From: a virus
Reading direction: 5' to 3' (one strand)
Length of the DNA: 41,783 nucleotides
Virus record (IMG/VR): IMGVR_UViG_3300048928_000058
Coordinates: 1 to 41,783 of that record
Below, one piece after another: positions 7,105 to 13,674 of the stretch. How positions within the stretch are numbered: position 1 is the stretch's first letter; each line of letters begins with the position of its first letter. Both the position numbers and the translations under genes were made by a program. The notes beneath the pieces were generated by a model. The model made no database searches and had not been told where the DNA came from. It was given only the letters and a program-made list of their open reading frames with translations.

Positions 7105-7151
7105 GCAGGCCCTGAGGCCCTGGCGAGTCCCTGTTTGGGCTCGATGGGGCC

Positions 7152-7180
7152 AATATGTACCAATGGTTCATATTGGTCAA
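7152..7180 (-). promoter_or_regulatory. Leftward early promoter (PL-like)
   Basis: On the minus strand, TTGACC (7180-7175; five of six consensus) is followed after exactly 17 bases by CATATT (7157-7152; four of six). It lies directly downstream of the terminator of the repressor unit, points at the early operon and is embedded in palindromes that look like operators. This is the expected arrangement for a repressor-controlled PL. Confidence 0.65.
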
Positions 7181-7198
7181 GTACCAAAAGTACATATT
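7152..7198. promoter_or_regulatory. Nested palindromic operator at the leftward promoter
   Basis: Two inverted repeats are nested: AATATGTAC (7152-7160) with GTACATATT (7190-7198), and inside them ACCAAT (7159-7164) with ATTGGT (7172-7177). The inner one contains GTTCATATT (7166-7174), which recurs between the repressor and cro genes at 8514-8522 and, with one change, at 8457-8465. The repressor and/or Cro are the likely ligands. Confidence 0.55.
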
Positions 7199-7212
7199 TT
7201 TATTGGAGGCAC

Positions 7213-7237
7213 AAAAAAGCCCGCTCAATGGCGGGCT
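7213..7237 (-). terminator. Terminator of the repressor/immunity transcript
   Basis: A seven-base-pair stem (AGCCCGC 7218-7224 with GCGGGCT 7231-7237, loop TCAATG) is followed on the minus strand by six T. It lies 20 bases past the stop of the gene at 7257-7700 and just upstream of PL, so it insulates the immunity unit from the early operon. Confidence 0.85.
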
Positions 7238-7256
7238 CAGTTACGCGCTGCGCTGG

Positions 7257-7700
7257 TCAGGTCTTGCGCACTCGATCTGTAAATCTGTCAGCAATGCTTC
7301 TAGGCCCATTCAGCCGATTCACAATTTCTGTCCACGAGTCGCGCTCACATTCGGCGCATATAGCAGCATGTCGCTTTTCAACGCCTGTGGTGTTCTCGGC
7401 AATGTGTCGTATGACAAGGAGAAACCTGTGGAAATCAGATCCGTTTGTGTGGATAGGACCTATTTCGGAAGCCATCATCGAAGTTGTTGCCATGCGATCA
7501 GAAAATGCAGTGCAAGGTATCCATATGCCCTGCCACGCCTCCCTGATTATAGTTGGCGGTCGCTTAGACCTGTCCCAGTGGGTATCACCATGCCTTTCGA
7601 GAATTCTAAAAGGAGTACGCAGTTGCATAGTGGCGCAGAACTTGAAGTGAGTTACTAAATCAGTAGCTGGCCAATCCTGTGTGCTAGCCTTGTATTCCAT
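7257..7700 (-). CDS. Unrecognised protein co-transcribed with the repressor (147 aa)
   Basis: I start at ATG 7700, which has AGAGG about six bases upstream; a longer frame would run into the repressor gene. The stop is 20 bases before a strong terminator and the start is 16 bases after the repressor stop, so the two genes form one transcript that would be active in the lysogen. The protein opens MEYKASTQDWPATDLVTHF and carries scattered Trp/His/Cys, including CAECERDSW near residue 120. It has no membrane segment and no recognised domain. Its position is where phages place exclusion or defence functions, but no function is proven. It is visibly AT-richer than the replication genes. Confidence 0.8.
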   Translation of the reverse strand: MEYKASTQDWPATDLVTHFKFCATMQLRTPFRILERHGDTHWDRSKRPPTIIREAWQGIWIPCTAFSDRMATTSMMASEIGPIHTNGSDFHRFLLVIRHIAENTTGVEKRHAAICAECERDSWTEIVNRLNGPRSIADRFTDRVRKT

Positions 7701-7716
7701 TACAAACCTCTTCGAT

Positions 7717-8454
7717 TTACAGCATCCCGCCGCGCCAAACCACACGCCCGATGATGCGAACCTCATTTATCTCCCCATCACGCAGGGTCTCGTCGCCGTA
7801 GCGCGTCTTGTCCGGGTTGTCGCTTCGAATGATCCAACCTTCGAAGTCCGACTTCACTAAGCGTTTCACAATCGTTCCCTTCGATTCGCTCTGCATCGCG
7901 AATATCTGACCGTCCTTCGGCTCAACCCTTGACTCATCCACCAGCAGTACGTCGCCGTCGTTGATGGTCGGCTCCATGCTGTTGCCGCTGGCGTAGATCA
8001 CATCCAGGTGCTTCTGGTTTAGGTTGTTTGCGCGCAGCCAGGCCGACTTGAATGCCATGACGCCGCGGATCTCGACATGCGGGTTGTCGTCGCCATCACC
8101 GGTTGATCCGCGCGCCGTCAGCTGGAGGACGCCGGTATAGCCGGGTTCGTCGTTTAGATCGAAGCTGCGCGGGGGAGTGCGGCCTTCATCAGTGACAGCG
8201 ACAGGCGACTCGCGCATTTCGCCGCGGCCGTATTCCAACCACTCAACCCTTACGTTAAGCGCCGTGGCCAAGGCGAGCATCTTGGCGCCCCCAGGCATTG
8301 ATTCTCCGTTGAGCCACTTACTACAGGCCTTCGGAGTCACCTTCGCCATTTTTGCTAGGCGAACACCCGCCCCCCACTCTGGAATCCCGGCCTCAGACAG
8401 GGATTGCTTTAAGCGCGCTACGAACGAATTTCGAATTTCTTCTATTTGAACCAT
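7717..8454 (-). CDS. Phage repressor, HTH plus S24 peptidase-like domain (CI-type)
   Basis: This 245-residue protein has an N-terminal helix-turn-helix (about 28-50, VRLAKMAKVTPKACSKWLN) and a C-terminal S24 domain. The catalytic Ser159 is in GNSMEP and the general-base Lys197 in GTIVKRL; their spacing of 38 is close to LexA (37). It would repress the early promoters to maintain lysogeny. The linker between the domains (about 80-135) shows no Ala-Gly or Cys-Gly dipeptide, the usual autocleavage site, so RecA-stimulated self-cleavage is not assured. It faces the Cro-like gene across an 83-bp divergent switch region. Confidence 0.95.
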   Translation of the reverse strand: MVQIEEIRNSFVARLKQSLSEAGIPEWGAGVRLAKMAKVTPKACSKWLNGESMPGGAKMLALATALNVRVEWLEYGRGEMRESPVAVTDEGRTPPRSFDLNDEPGYTGVLQLTARGSTGDGDDNPHVEIRGVMAFKSAWLRANNLNQKHLDVIYASGNSMEPTINDGDVLLVDESRVEPKDGQIFAMQSESKGTIVKRLVKSDFEGWIIRSDNPDKTRYGDETLRDGEINEVRIIGRVVWRGGML

Positions 8455-8456
8455 GG

Positions 8457-8522
8457 GTTCATGTTCTCACGCGCTTGCATGTACTTTCAGTTCCGACATA
8501 AGATGTACCGTAAGTTCATATT
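8457..8522. promoter_or_regulatory. Divergent immunity switch with operator-like repeats
   Basis: The region between repressor and cro carries GTTCATGTT (8457-8465) and GTTCATATT (8514-8522), matching the GTTCATATT inside the leftward operator, plus a GTAC...GTAC inverted arrangement (8481-8484 and 8505-8508). The repressor promoter could not be assigned confidently. Confidence 0.5.
8475..8502 (+). promoter_or_regulatory. Rightward early promoter (PR-like), tentative
   Basis: TTGCAT (8475-8480) is followed after 16 bases by CATAAG (8497-8502), each four of six consensus positions. It lies about 35 nt upstream of the cro start and between the GTTCAT repeats, as expected for a repressed PR. 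Confidence 0.4.
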
Positions 8523-8537
8523 TGACTCGGAGGCCTT

Positions 8538-8777
8538 ATGCGGCCGCTCAAGAAATCGATTGATGATGCTGGTGGTGTTCCGTCCGTGGCGTTGGCCTGC
8601 GGGAAGACTCCGCGCGCTATCTACAAATGGCTTGTTGCCGACGCCTTGCCGCGCACCGAGTACACCGGCGAAACCCAATACGCCAAGAAGATTGCAGAAC
8701 TGGCTGCCGCCAATGGCAAGCCGTTCGAACCCGCCTGGCTGCTTGCCGAGGCGCACCCAAAAAAATCAGCCGCTTAA
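8538..8777 (+). CDS. Cro/YdaS-type small transcriptional regulator
   Basis: This 79-residue protein begins after CGGAGG (six-base spacing). It has a short helix-turn-helix (SIDDAGGVPSVALACGKTP, then RAIYKWL) like the YdaS/Cro group, where the pattern 'alanine-cysteine-gly-k-t/s ... W' is typical. It is the first gene rightward from the switch, opposite the repressor, so it is the presumed anti-repressor that shuts down repressor synthesis during lytic growth. Confidence 0.9.
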   Translation: MRPLKKSIDDAGGVPSVALACGKTPRAIYKWLVADALPRTEYTGETQYAKKIAELAAANGKPFEPAWLLAEAHPKKSAA

Positions 8778-8805
8778 CCCATTCATCAGCCAGGAGAACA
8801 GAAGC

Positions 8806-9006
8806 ATGTACATGGACCCCAATCAAAAGCGCGCCATTCCGGTGAAGGTTCGTTTCGAACCAGTGCTTGATCGGATTCTGCGCAAGGCCGCAAGCAAGAC
8901 CCGTATGCAGCACGCCACGTATCTCTACGAAATCATCGAGTGGGCAGTTTCCAACGGTGTCATCGAAGAGCTCATGCAGGACAAACAAGAAGATATCGCG
9001 GGCTAG
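8806..9006 (+). CDS. Small early regulator-like protein, 66 aa
   Basis: I start at ATG 8806, ten bases after AGGAGA; the longer in-frame extension overlaps cro. The product begins MYMDPNQKRAIPVKVRFEP and continues with two helices (LDRILRKAASKTRMQHATY then LYEIIEWAVSNGVIEEL). A short strand followed by two helices resembles the ribbon-helix-helix (Arc-like) fold. In position it corresponds to the cII slot of lambda, but there is no sequence evidence that it is CII. Family unassigned. Confidence 0.8.
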   Translation: MYMDPNQKRAIPVKVRFEPVLDRILRKAASKTRMQHATYLYEIIEWAVSNGVIEELMQDKQEDIAG

Positions 9007-9025
9007 AGGCCTTTTGGAGGCCCGA

Positions 9026-9232
9026 ATGAGCATTGAGCTTGAAAAGTTGCCGCCTAAAACGCGGCTAGCAGTGGAGGGGTTGATGCGCCAGAACGGGTGG
9101 AGTTTTGCCCAGGCCATCAACGCAATGATGGAAACATCAATCGCAAGTGGGGCGCTTTCAGAAGTCGGCAGGAAGAAGGCGAAGGTCCTTCAGTTGGTTA
9201 CCCCAATGAGGGCCTCTGGCAGGGACTCTTAA
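9026..9232 (+). CDS. Small early phage protein, 68 aa
   Basis: ATG 9026 has TTGGAGG seven bases upstream. The product contains PPKTRLAVEGLMRQNGWSF followed by AQAINAMME, a short helical DNA-binding-like core, and a basic C-terminus. It follows the previous gene by 19 bases. The segment resembles part of the 103-residue protein at 1122-1433. Function unknown; a small regulator is plausible. Confidence 0.75.
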   Translation: MSIELEKLPPKTRLAVEGLMRQNGWSFAQAINAMMETSIASGALSEVGRKKAKVLQLVTPMRASGRDS

Positions 9233-9265
9233 GGGTAATCCAGAGGGCCTCTGCCAAATTCAAGG

Positions 9266-9294
9266 CAAAAAAAAGCCGGGGTAGTGACCCGGCT
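9266..9294 (-). terminator. Hairpin with A-run, possible minus-strand terminator
   Basis: AGCCGGG (9274-9280) pairs with CCCGGCT (9288-9294). On the minus strand it is followed by eight T; on the plus strand it is followed by CTCTTC, which is weak. No leftward gene needs it here, so it may stop antisense transcripts or act weakly as a rightward attenuator after the small regulators. Confidence 0.45.
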
Positions 9295-9320
9295 CTCTTC
9301 AACACGTTGTGGAGCAAATC

Positions 9321-10118
9321 ATGCACCATCAAACAGAAACGATCAATACCCCAATCGATTCCGCGCCACTTTTGTCGATTGCTGAAAACGTGGCGCGCGA
9401 AAAGATGAGCAGCTTTGACCTGCTCGACCTAGTCAATTCAGCCCGCGCTCAGTTCGGCGAAAGTGAAGTTCGCAGAAATGATTTCACCGCGCGGTGCCGG
9501 GATGAGCTCGACGGCGAATACTACGAAACTTTCGTAGTAAGGAATCAGCGCGGGCCGGCCTCCGAAGGGCTGATGCTGACGAAGGACCAGTGCCTATTGG
9601 TATCCATGCGCGAGTCGAAGGCAGTTCGCCGCAGCGTAGTCGCCAAGATCAATGCACTGGAGGCGCCCGAGCTCTCCACCATCCAAATCCTGCAGATCGC
9701 CATGGAGTCTGAAAAGGCCCGCTTGATGCTCACCGCCCAGGTCGAGCAGCAGGCCACGAAGATCCACTCGCTGGAGAACCTGTTCAAGGAAGGGATGACC
9801 CACACCCAGTTCTGCAAGGGCCTCAATGGGGTCAACGTCATGCAGGTGGGCAACTACCTGGAAGGCCGCAACTGGCTCTACAACGAGAGCAAGTCAGGTC
9901 TGCGCCACCGTGTGGGCTCGTACGCCCGCGACAAGTACATGACCGAGCACCAGGTCGAAGTCACCCCGCACGGCAAAGAGCCGTTCATCTCCTACACGCC
10001 CATCCTGCTGAAGAAGGGCGCCGCACGCCTGTACGACCTGTACCTGGCTGGCGAGCTGCCCATGAAGAAGACCTGGGACGGCCTGTTCACTCACGACAAA
10101 GCACTGAGGGCCGCGTAA
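9321..10118 (+). CDS. rha: Rha-family phage regulatory protein
   Basis: I start at ATG 9321 (GGAG seven bases upstream) rather than the in-frame GTG at 9309. This 265-residue protein has a Rha domain in the first half, including the signature around LMLTKDQCLLVSMRESKAV and the following K-INALE. The second half has a coiled segment and a KilA/ANT-like basic domain (FCKGLNGVNVMQVGNYLEG). Rha proteins are temperate-phage regulators that can interfere with growth in some hosts. Its stop overlaps the start of the replication gene by one base (TAATG), indicating coupling. Confidence 0.85.
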   Translation: MHHQTETINTPIDSAPLLSIAENVAREKMSSFDLLDLVNSARAQFGESEVRRNDFTARCRDELDGEYYETFVVRNQRGPASEGLMLTKDQCLLVSMRESKAVRRSVVAKINALEAPELSTIQILQIAMESEKARLMLTAQVEQQATKIHSLENLFKEGMTHTQFCKGLNGVNVMQVGNYLEGRNWLYNESKSGLRHRVGSYARDKYMTEHQVEVTPHGKEPFISYTPILLKKGAARLYDLYLAGELPMKKTWDGLFTHDKALRAA

Positions 10119-10684
10119 TGGCCGGGGATTGGATCAAAATGCGAATAGACCTTCAGACGCATCCGAAAGTATTCCGCATGGTGTCCGCATTGCAAGCGGA
10201 CAGATTGCGGATTATCGGCGGACTGCATATTGCGTGGAGCATCTTCGACACCCACTCAAGCGATGGCGTGCTGGTGGGTTACACCGTGGAAGCTATGGAT
10301 GCTGTGGTGGGCTGGCCTGGCTTCACGCAGGCGATGATCGACGTGGAGTGGGCTTCGGTAAATGACGGTGGAAGCCTCGTAATGCCTCGCTTTGACGAGC
10401 ATAACGGGGCCAGCGCCAAGCGCCGTGCGAACGACTCCGAGCGCAAGCGCAACGAGCGGAAAAGTTCTGTCCGCAATTTGTCCGCTTCGGATGCGGACAG
10501 TTTGCGGACCAGAGAAGAGAAGAGAAGAGAAGAGAAGAGAAGAAAGAGCAAGATCAAAAGCAAGGTGCTGGCGCACCGGCGAAGCCTGGCAAGTTCGACC
10601 CCCTCACTGCCAAACCAGAGAACGTGTCCGTCAAAGCCTGGGCCGACTGGTGCCAGCACCGCAAGGAAATACGCAAGCCGCTGA
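10118..10684 (+). CDS. Phage replication initiator (O-like), truncated by frameshift
   Basis: The first 120 residues (MAGDWIKMRIDLQTHPKVF..., a winged-helix-type region ending in a basic linker) match the N-terminal half of replication proteins found before DnaC-like loaders in Pseudomonas phages. After a pentanucleotide tract encoding REEKRREEKRR the frame runs into Ser/Pro-rich nonsense (SKIKSKVLAHRR...) and stops at 10684. The natural C-terminal half is encoded in another frame downstream. As written the protein is 188 residues with a spurious end. It may be phase-variable, freshly mutated or a sequencing artefact. Confidence 0.75.
   Translation: MAGDWIKMRIDLQTHPKVFRMVSALQADRLRIIGGLHIAWSIFDTHSSDGVLVGYTVEAMDAVVGWPGFTQAMIDVEWASVNDGGSLVMPRFDEHNGASAKRRANDSERKRNERKSSVRNLSASDADSLRTREEKRREEKRRKSKIKSKVLAHRRSLASSTPSLPNQRTCPSKPGPTGASTARKYASR
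10511..10543 (+). repeat. Pentanucleotide repeat tract AGAGA x6 plus AGA
   Basis: Thirty-three bases of perfect five-base periodicity (six AGAGA units and a partial seventh) lie inside the replication initiator gene. Because five is not a multiple of three, gain or loss of a unit shifts the frame. Removing exactly one unit joins the N-terminal frame to the C-terminal frame at codon 10543. Confidence 0.95.
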
Positions 10685-10902
10685 CCGCCAAGAGCTGTGA
10701 GCAGCAGGCCAAGGCCTTGGTGGGCCATTCAGCCCCCGATCAGGTGCTGGCTACCTCGATCAGCAACGGTTGGACCGGGATATTCCCGGACAAGCTCTCC
10801 AACAACGTCCACCAGTTCCCCCAGTCGCGCCACACCGGTTTCGCAGAGCGCGACTACACCGCAGGCCTGATTCAGCGTGAGGACGGTTCCTATGCGATCT
10901 GA
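10543..10902 (+). pseudogene. C-terminal part of the replication initiator, out of frame
   Basis: From 10543 this frame reads KEQDQKQGAGAPAKPGKFD, then PLTAKPENVSVKAWADWCQ and a helical domain ending TAGLIQREDGSYAI. That is the expected C-terminal domain of the initiator. It lies in the -1 frame relative to the 10118 start. Internal initiation at GTG 10624 is possible but there is no strong ribosome site. It overlaps the start of the next gene by 11 bases, as a native gene end would. Confidence 0.75.
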
Positions 10903-11701
10903 GCCAGCCGAACAGCCGTCGCCGGAGCTTCCGCCAGGCACTCGAGTTCAGCCTGCCACCTGCGAGACCCACGGCGACTTCGAGCAGAAGGTATTCCCTG
11001 TCCTGGGCAAGGAGCTGAAGAGCGCCTGCCCTGAGTGCAGCCGGATCACTCGCGAGAAGACCGAGGCCGCCGAGCAGGCCAGCAAGGCACTGGAAATCCG
11101 CATGGCGATGGAGCGCAAGCTCGGCGCCGCGCTGATCCCCAAGCGATTTGCGGGTAAAACCCTGGATGGGTACGTCGCCGCCACGTCAGAGCAGCGTAAA
11201 GCGCTGAACACCTGCCGCCGGTATGCCACTGAGTTCAAGCAGATCGCCGAGGCCGGCCGTTGCCTGCTGCTCCTGGGCAAGCCCGGTACCGGCAAGACGC
11301 ATCTGTCCGTGGCCATCGCCAACGAAATCATGGCCAAGTCGAGCGCCACGGCGGTGTACCGCACCATCGGTTCCGTGCTGCAGGCGATCCGAGCCACGTA
11401 CGACCGCAGCAGCGACCAGAGCGAAACCCAAATCCTGTCGAGCCTGATCAGCCCCTCGCTGCTCATCCTGGACGAGATCGGCGTCAGCAAGGAGAAGCCC
11501 AGCGACTTCGAGCTGACCACGCTGTTCGCAATCATCAACGGCCGATACGAACAGATGCGCCCCACAGTGATCGTTTCCAACCTGGAAGCCAAGGCGCTGC
11601 CGGATGCCATTGGCGACCGGTGCATTGATCGGCTTCGGGAGGGCGGGGTGATCGTCATCCCGTTTGAGTGGGAATCACAGCGCGGCAAGGAGGGGTTTTA
11701 A
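10892..11701 (+). CDS. DnaC-like replicative helicase loader ATPase
   Basis: I start at ATG 10892, which overlaps the upstream stop and has GAGG nine bases before it. The 269-residue protein has an N-terminal C-x2-H...C-x2-C metal-binding pattern (C24, H27, C46, C49), a Walker A GKPGTGKT (129-136), a Walker B LLILDEIG with D194/E195, and a C-terminal Arg-containing segment (DRCIDRLREGG). These are the marks of DnaC/IstB-type AAA+ loaders that place the host DnaB helicase at the phage origin. It follows the initiator gene, the usual O-P-like order. Confidence 0.93.
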   Translation: MRSEPAEQPSPELPPGTRVQPATCETHGDFEQKVFPVLGKELKSACPECSRITREKTEAAEQASKALEIRMAMERKLGAALIPKRFAGKTLDGYVAATSEQRKALNTCRRYATEFKQIAEAGRCLLLLGKPGTGKTHLSVAIANEIMAKSSATAVYRTIGSVLQAIRATYDRSSDQSETQILSSLISPSLLILDEIGVSKEKPSDFELTTLFAIINGRYEQMRPTVIVSNLEAKALPDAIGDRCIDRLREGGVIVIPFEWESQRGKEGF

Positions 11702-11703
11702 CC

Positions 11704-11796
11704 ATGGGCCAATACGGTTATTTGTTTGCCGCCGCGTTCATCGCGTTTGCACTGATTCCTGTCTGCGTCGTCATGTATTTCAGGAGTAAGCCATGA
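11704..11796 (+). CDS. 30-residue single-pass membrane peptide
   Basis: Directly after the loader, ATG 11704 follows AAGGAGGGG (overlapping the loader stop region). It encodes 30 residues: MGQYGY, then a hydrophobic helix of about 18 residues (LFAAAFIAFALIPVCVVMY), then FRSKP. It ends with ATGA overlap onto the next gene. Good ribosome site, coupling on both sides and a clean transmembrane segment argue it is real. Function unknown. Confidence 0.7.
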   Translation: MGQYGYLFAAAFIAFALIPVCVVMYFRSKP

Positions 11797-12434
11797 CCGA
11801 CTACACCGAACTGAAGCGGCTTGCCGACGAATTGATCGCTGCGAATGATCTTTTCAACGAAAGCCCGCAGGACAACGAGGTTGGCGATGTTTGGAGCTTG
11901 GCTAACGACCGATTTACCGAAGCTGCGTCGCCTGAAGCCATCCTGGCCCTGATCGCCGAGAACGAGAGGTTGCGCGCCGACTGTTCAAGCATGCGCGGCA
12001 GCCTTAAGGCATATTCAGCGACCACCAAAAAGCTCGTTAAGGACGGATCAAGGGCAGCCCGTGAGCGAGACCAGGTCCGCGCCGAAGTCGCCGGCCTACG
12101 TACCGGCTACGAAGCCTACGAGCGGGTGAATGCTGAGCTGAAGGCTGAGAACGAGCGGCTTAACGATGAGTACGACAAGGCCTGGCGCCACGACCTCAAC
12201 GACAATAAAAACGTCCAGGTATTAGCTGCTGAGGTGGCATGTCTTTCTGCTGAGAACAAGGCGCTGCGCAATGCCTTGGCCGAGTGCACCAACTCCTTGC
12301 AAGGGGAAATGCTCCAGAAGTTTGGCGGCCAACTGCCGGAAGACATGCACCCAGTTACGCGCCGCGAGTACGACCGAGATATTGCGGAGGTTTCGGGATA
12401 TCGCGCCGCCCTGGGCCAGGGAGAGCAGTCATGA
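11793..12434 (+). CDS. Ead/Ea22-like coiled-coil phage protein
   Basis: The 213-residue product starts MTDYTELKRLADELIAAND. It contains ASPEAILALIAENERL and further heptads (AELKAENERLNDEYDKAW), the pattern of the Ead/Ea22-like family found in early regions of lambdoid phages. A long coiled coil is the main structural prediction. The function is not established. It is coupled to the membrane peptide upstream and to the next gene by ATGA overlaps. Confidence 0.85.
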   Translation: MTDYTELKRLADELIAANDLFNESPQDNEVGDVWSLANDRFTEAASPEAILALIAENERLRADCSSMRGSLKAYSATTKKLVKDGSRAARERDQVRAEVAGLRTGYEAYERVNAELKAENERLNDEYDKAWRHDLNDNKNVQVLAAEVACLSAENKALRNALAECTNSLQGEMLQKFGGQLPEDMHPVTRREYDRDIAEVSGYRAALGQGEQS

Positions 12435-12658
12435 CTATCGACTCAATCGCTCTATGGCTTGGCTACGGCTCAATGATCGTCGGCGGCCTTTTGATCCTCG
12501 CGGCGATGCTGTTCGTTGTCGGGTGCGCCCTTGCTGCTATCGCAAACAAGAGCCTCCGCGCGCTGATCCGTATCTACGACCTGAAGACGTTGCGCGCGAC
12601 CATGCGGCAGCTTGAGGCGGAAGGGAAGGTCAGCAAAAAAACGGGAGTTCAGTCATGA
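12431..12658 (+). CDS. Small membrane protein, 75 aa
   Basis: A hydrophobic segment near residues 8-38 (IALWLGYGSMIVGGLLILA, then AMLFVVGCALAAIA) gives one long or two short transmembrane helices, followed by a basic cytoplasmic tail. ATGA overlap with both neighbours. No family recognised. Confidence 0.75.
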   Translation: MTIDSIALWLGYGSMIVGGLLILAAMLFVVGCALAAIANKSLRALIRIYDLKTLRATMRQLEAEGKVSKKTGVQS

Positions 12659-12900
12659 CCTACGCCAAACCAGAAAGCTACACCGACGCAGACTGGGAAA
12701 TGGTCCAGGGCTACATGCGCGGCAAAGACTCGCTACCGCCGCAGCGCCGGAACGCTGCCTACATGCATGGGCACCGCAATGGAGTGTCGGATGCGGCTGG
12801 CGTGCCGCATGAGCGAGCCAATGTCCTGATCCGTCGGGCGAACATGATCCCAGGCATCACGCCAATGGCGCCGATAAATGCGGGTGGGCGCCATGACTAA
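12655..12900 (+). CDS. Small hypothetical protein, 81 aa
   Basis: The product begins MTYAKPESYTDADWEMVQGY and is soluble, with a His-rich middle (YMHGHRNGVSDAAGVPHER). It starts in an ATGA overlap and its end overlaps the DUF1367 gene by eight bases. No function can be assigned. Confidence 0.7.
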   Translation: MTYAKPESYTDADWEMVQGYMRGKDSLPPQRRNAAYMHGHRNGVSDAAGVPHERANVLIRRANMIPGITPMAPINAGGRHD

Positions 12901-13408
12901 GCCAGCCAAACCCCGCCCAATGCCCGTGTACCTGGTGCTGCGCCGCTTGGTTGACCCTGCCACCGGCAAGGAGGTCGCCGCGTTCGTGCCGTCCTCCGAC
13001 GCTGACCGGTCGATCCTGCGCGAGCGGGAATTCAAGATGAACGCGAAGATCCGCGCCGACCTCAAGCAGCCACGCAACCCACGGTTCAATGGGCTCGTTC
13101 ACGGCCTGGGCCGTGTGTTGAGCCAGAACATCGACCGGTTCTCAGGCAAGCAGTCCCATGACGCGATCAAGGCCCTGCAACTGGAGTCGGGTGTGTACTG
13201 CGATGAGGAAGCGTTCGACATTCCGGGCCTGGGCCAGCTCACCCGCAAGACACCACGCAGCCTTTCCTACGACTCGATGGGGGAGGAGACATTCCAAGAC
13301 TTCTGGCGACAGTGCTGCGCGTACCTGGTGCTGCACGATTGGCCGACGCTCACGGAAGAGCGCCTGACCGAAATGGCCGAGTTCGAAGCATTCAAGGAGG
13401 CCGCATGA
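12893..13408 (+). CDS. DUF1367-family phage protein
   Basis: I start at ATG 12893 (MTKPAKPRPMPVYLVLRRLV). The body matches the DUF1367 layout: a short N-terminal strand, a basic region, the segment GLVHGLGRVLSQNIDRFSG, then GQLTRKTPRSLSYDSMGEE and a C-terminal WPTLTEERLTEMAEFE helix. DUF1367 genes are common in the nin-like regions of lambdoid phages with unknown function. Ends in an ATGA overlap with the next gene after an AAGGAGG. Confidence 0.85.
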   Translation: MTKPAKPRPMPVYLVLRRLVDPATGKEVAAFVPSSDADRSILREREFKMNAKIRADLKQPRNPRFNGLVHGLGRVLSQNIDRFSGKQSHDAIKALQLESGVYCDEEAFDIPGLGQLTRKTPRSLSYDSMGEETFQDFWRQCCAYLVLHDWPTLTEERLTEMAEFEAFKEAA

Positions 13409-13674
13409 GCCATAACTTCAAGCCGGGCGACCTGGCGCTGACGCTGATCAGTCTTCCCGCCGCAGCCGCTGGCTCAGTGGTTCAGTTGGACGAGCGCGTG
13501 ATGGCGAATCAGATTTTAAAGATCGAGGGCGTGGGCACATTTCTGTCCAAAGACACCGGCTGGCTCTGTTCGCGAGAAGGGCAGCCTCACATCCTCGCCT
13601 ATGCCGACAGAAGTCTGATGCCCCTTCGCGGTGACTTCACCCATGAGCAGCAGAAAGCCAAGGAGGCTGTATGA
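13405..13674 (+). CDS. Small hypothetical protein, 89 aa
   Basis: ATG 13405 follows AAGGAGG by six bases. The product has a beta-rich pattern (FKPGDLALTLISLPAAAAG ... VVQLDE) like small SH3- or KOW-type domains, but no family is certain. Coupled on both sides by ATGA overlaps in the nin-like region. Confidence 0.75.
   Translation: MSHNFKPGDLALTLISLPAAAAGSVVQLDERVMANQILKIEGVGTFLSKDTGWLCSREGQPHILAYADRSLMPLRGDFTHEQQKAKEAV

Larger units (their letters stand above)
6831..7256 (-). other. Leader of the leftward early operon and immunity-unit 3' region
   Basis: There is no supported gene here. From right to left it holds the terminator of the repressor unit (7213-7237), the leftward promoter under nested palindromes (7152-7198), the boxA (7092-7104) and hairpin (7050-7069), and then about 220 nt of untranslated leader before the first gene. 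Plus-strand and minus-strand frames in it lack ribosome sites. Confidence 0.65.

Noticed and set aside
9291-9304. GCTCTCTTCAACAC after the hairpin at 9274-9294 as a rightward boxA
   Set aside because: It needs an insertion and mismatches to fit the boxA core, so I could not support it.
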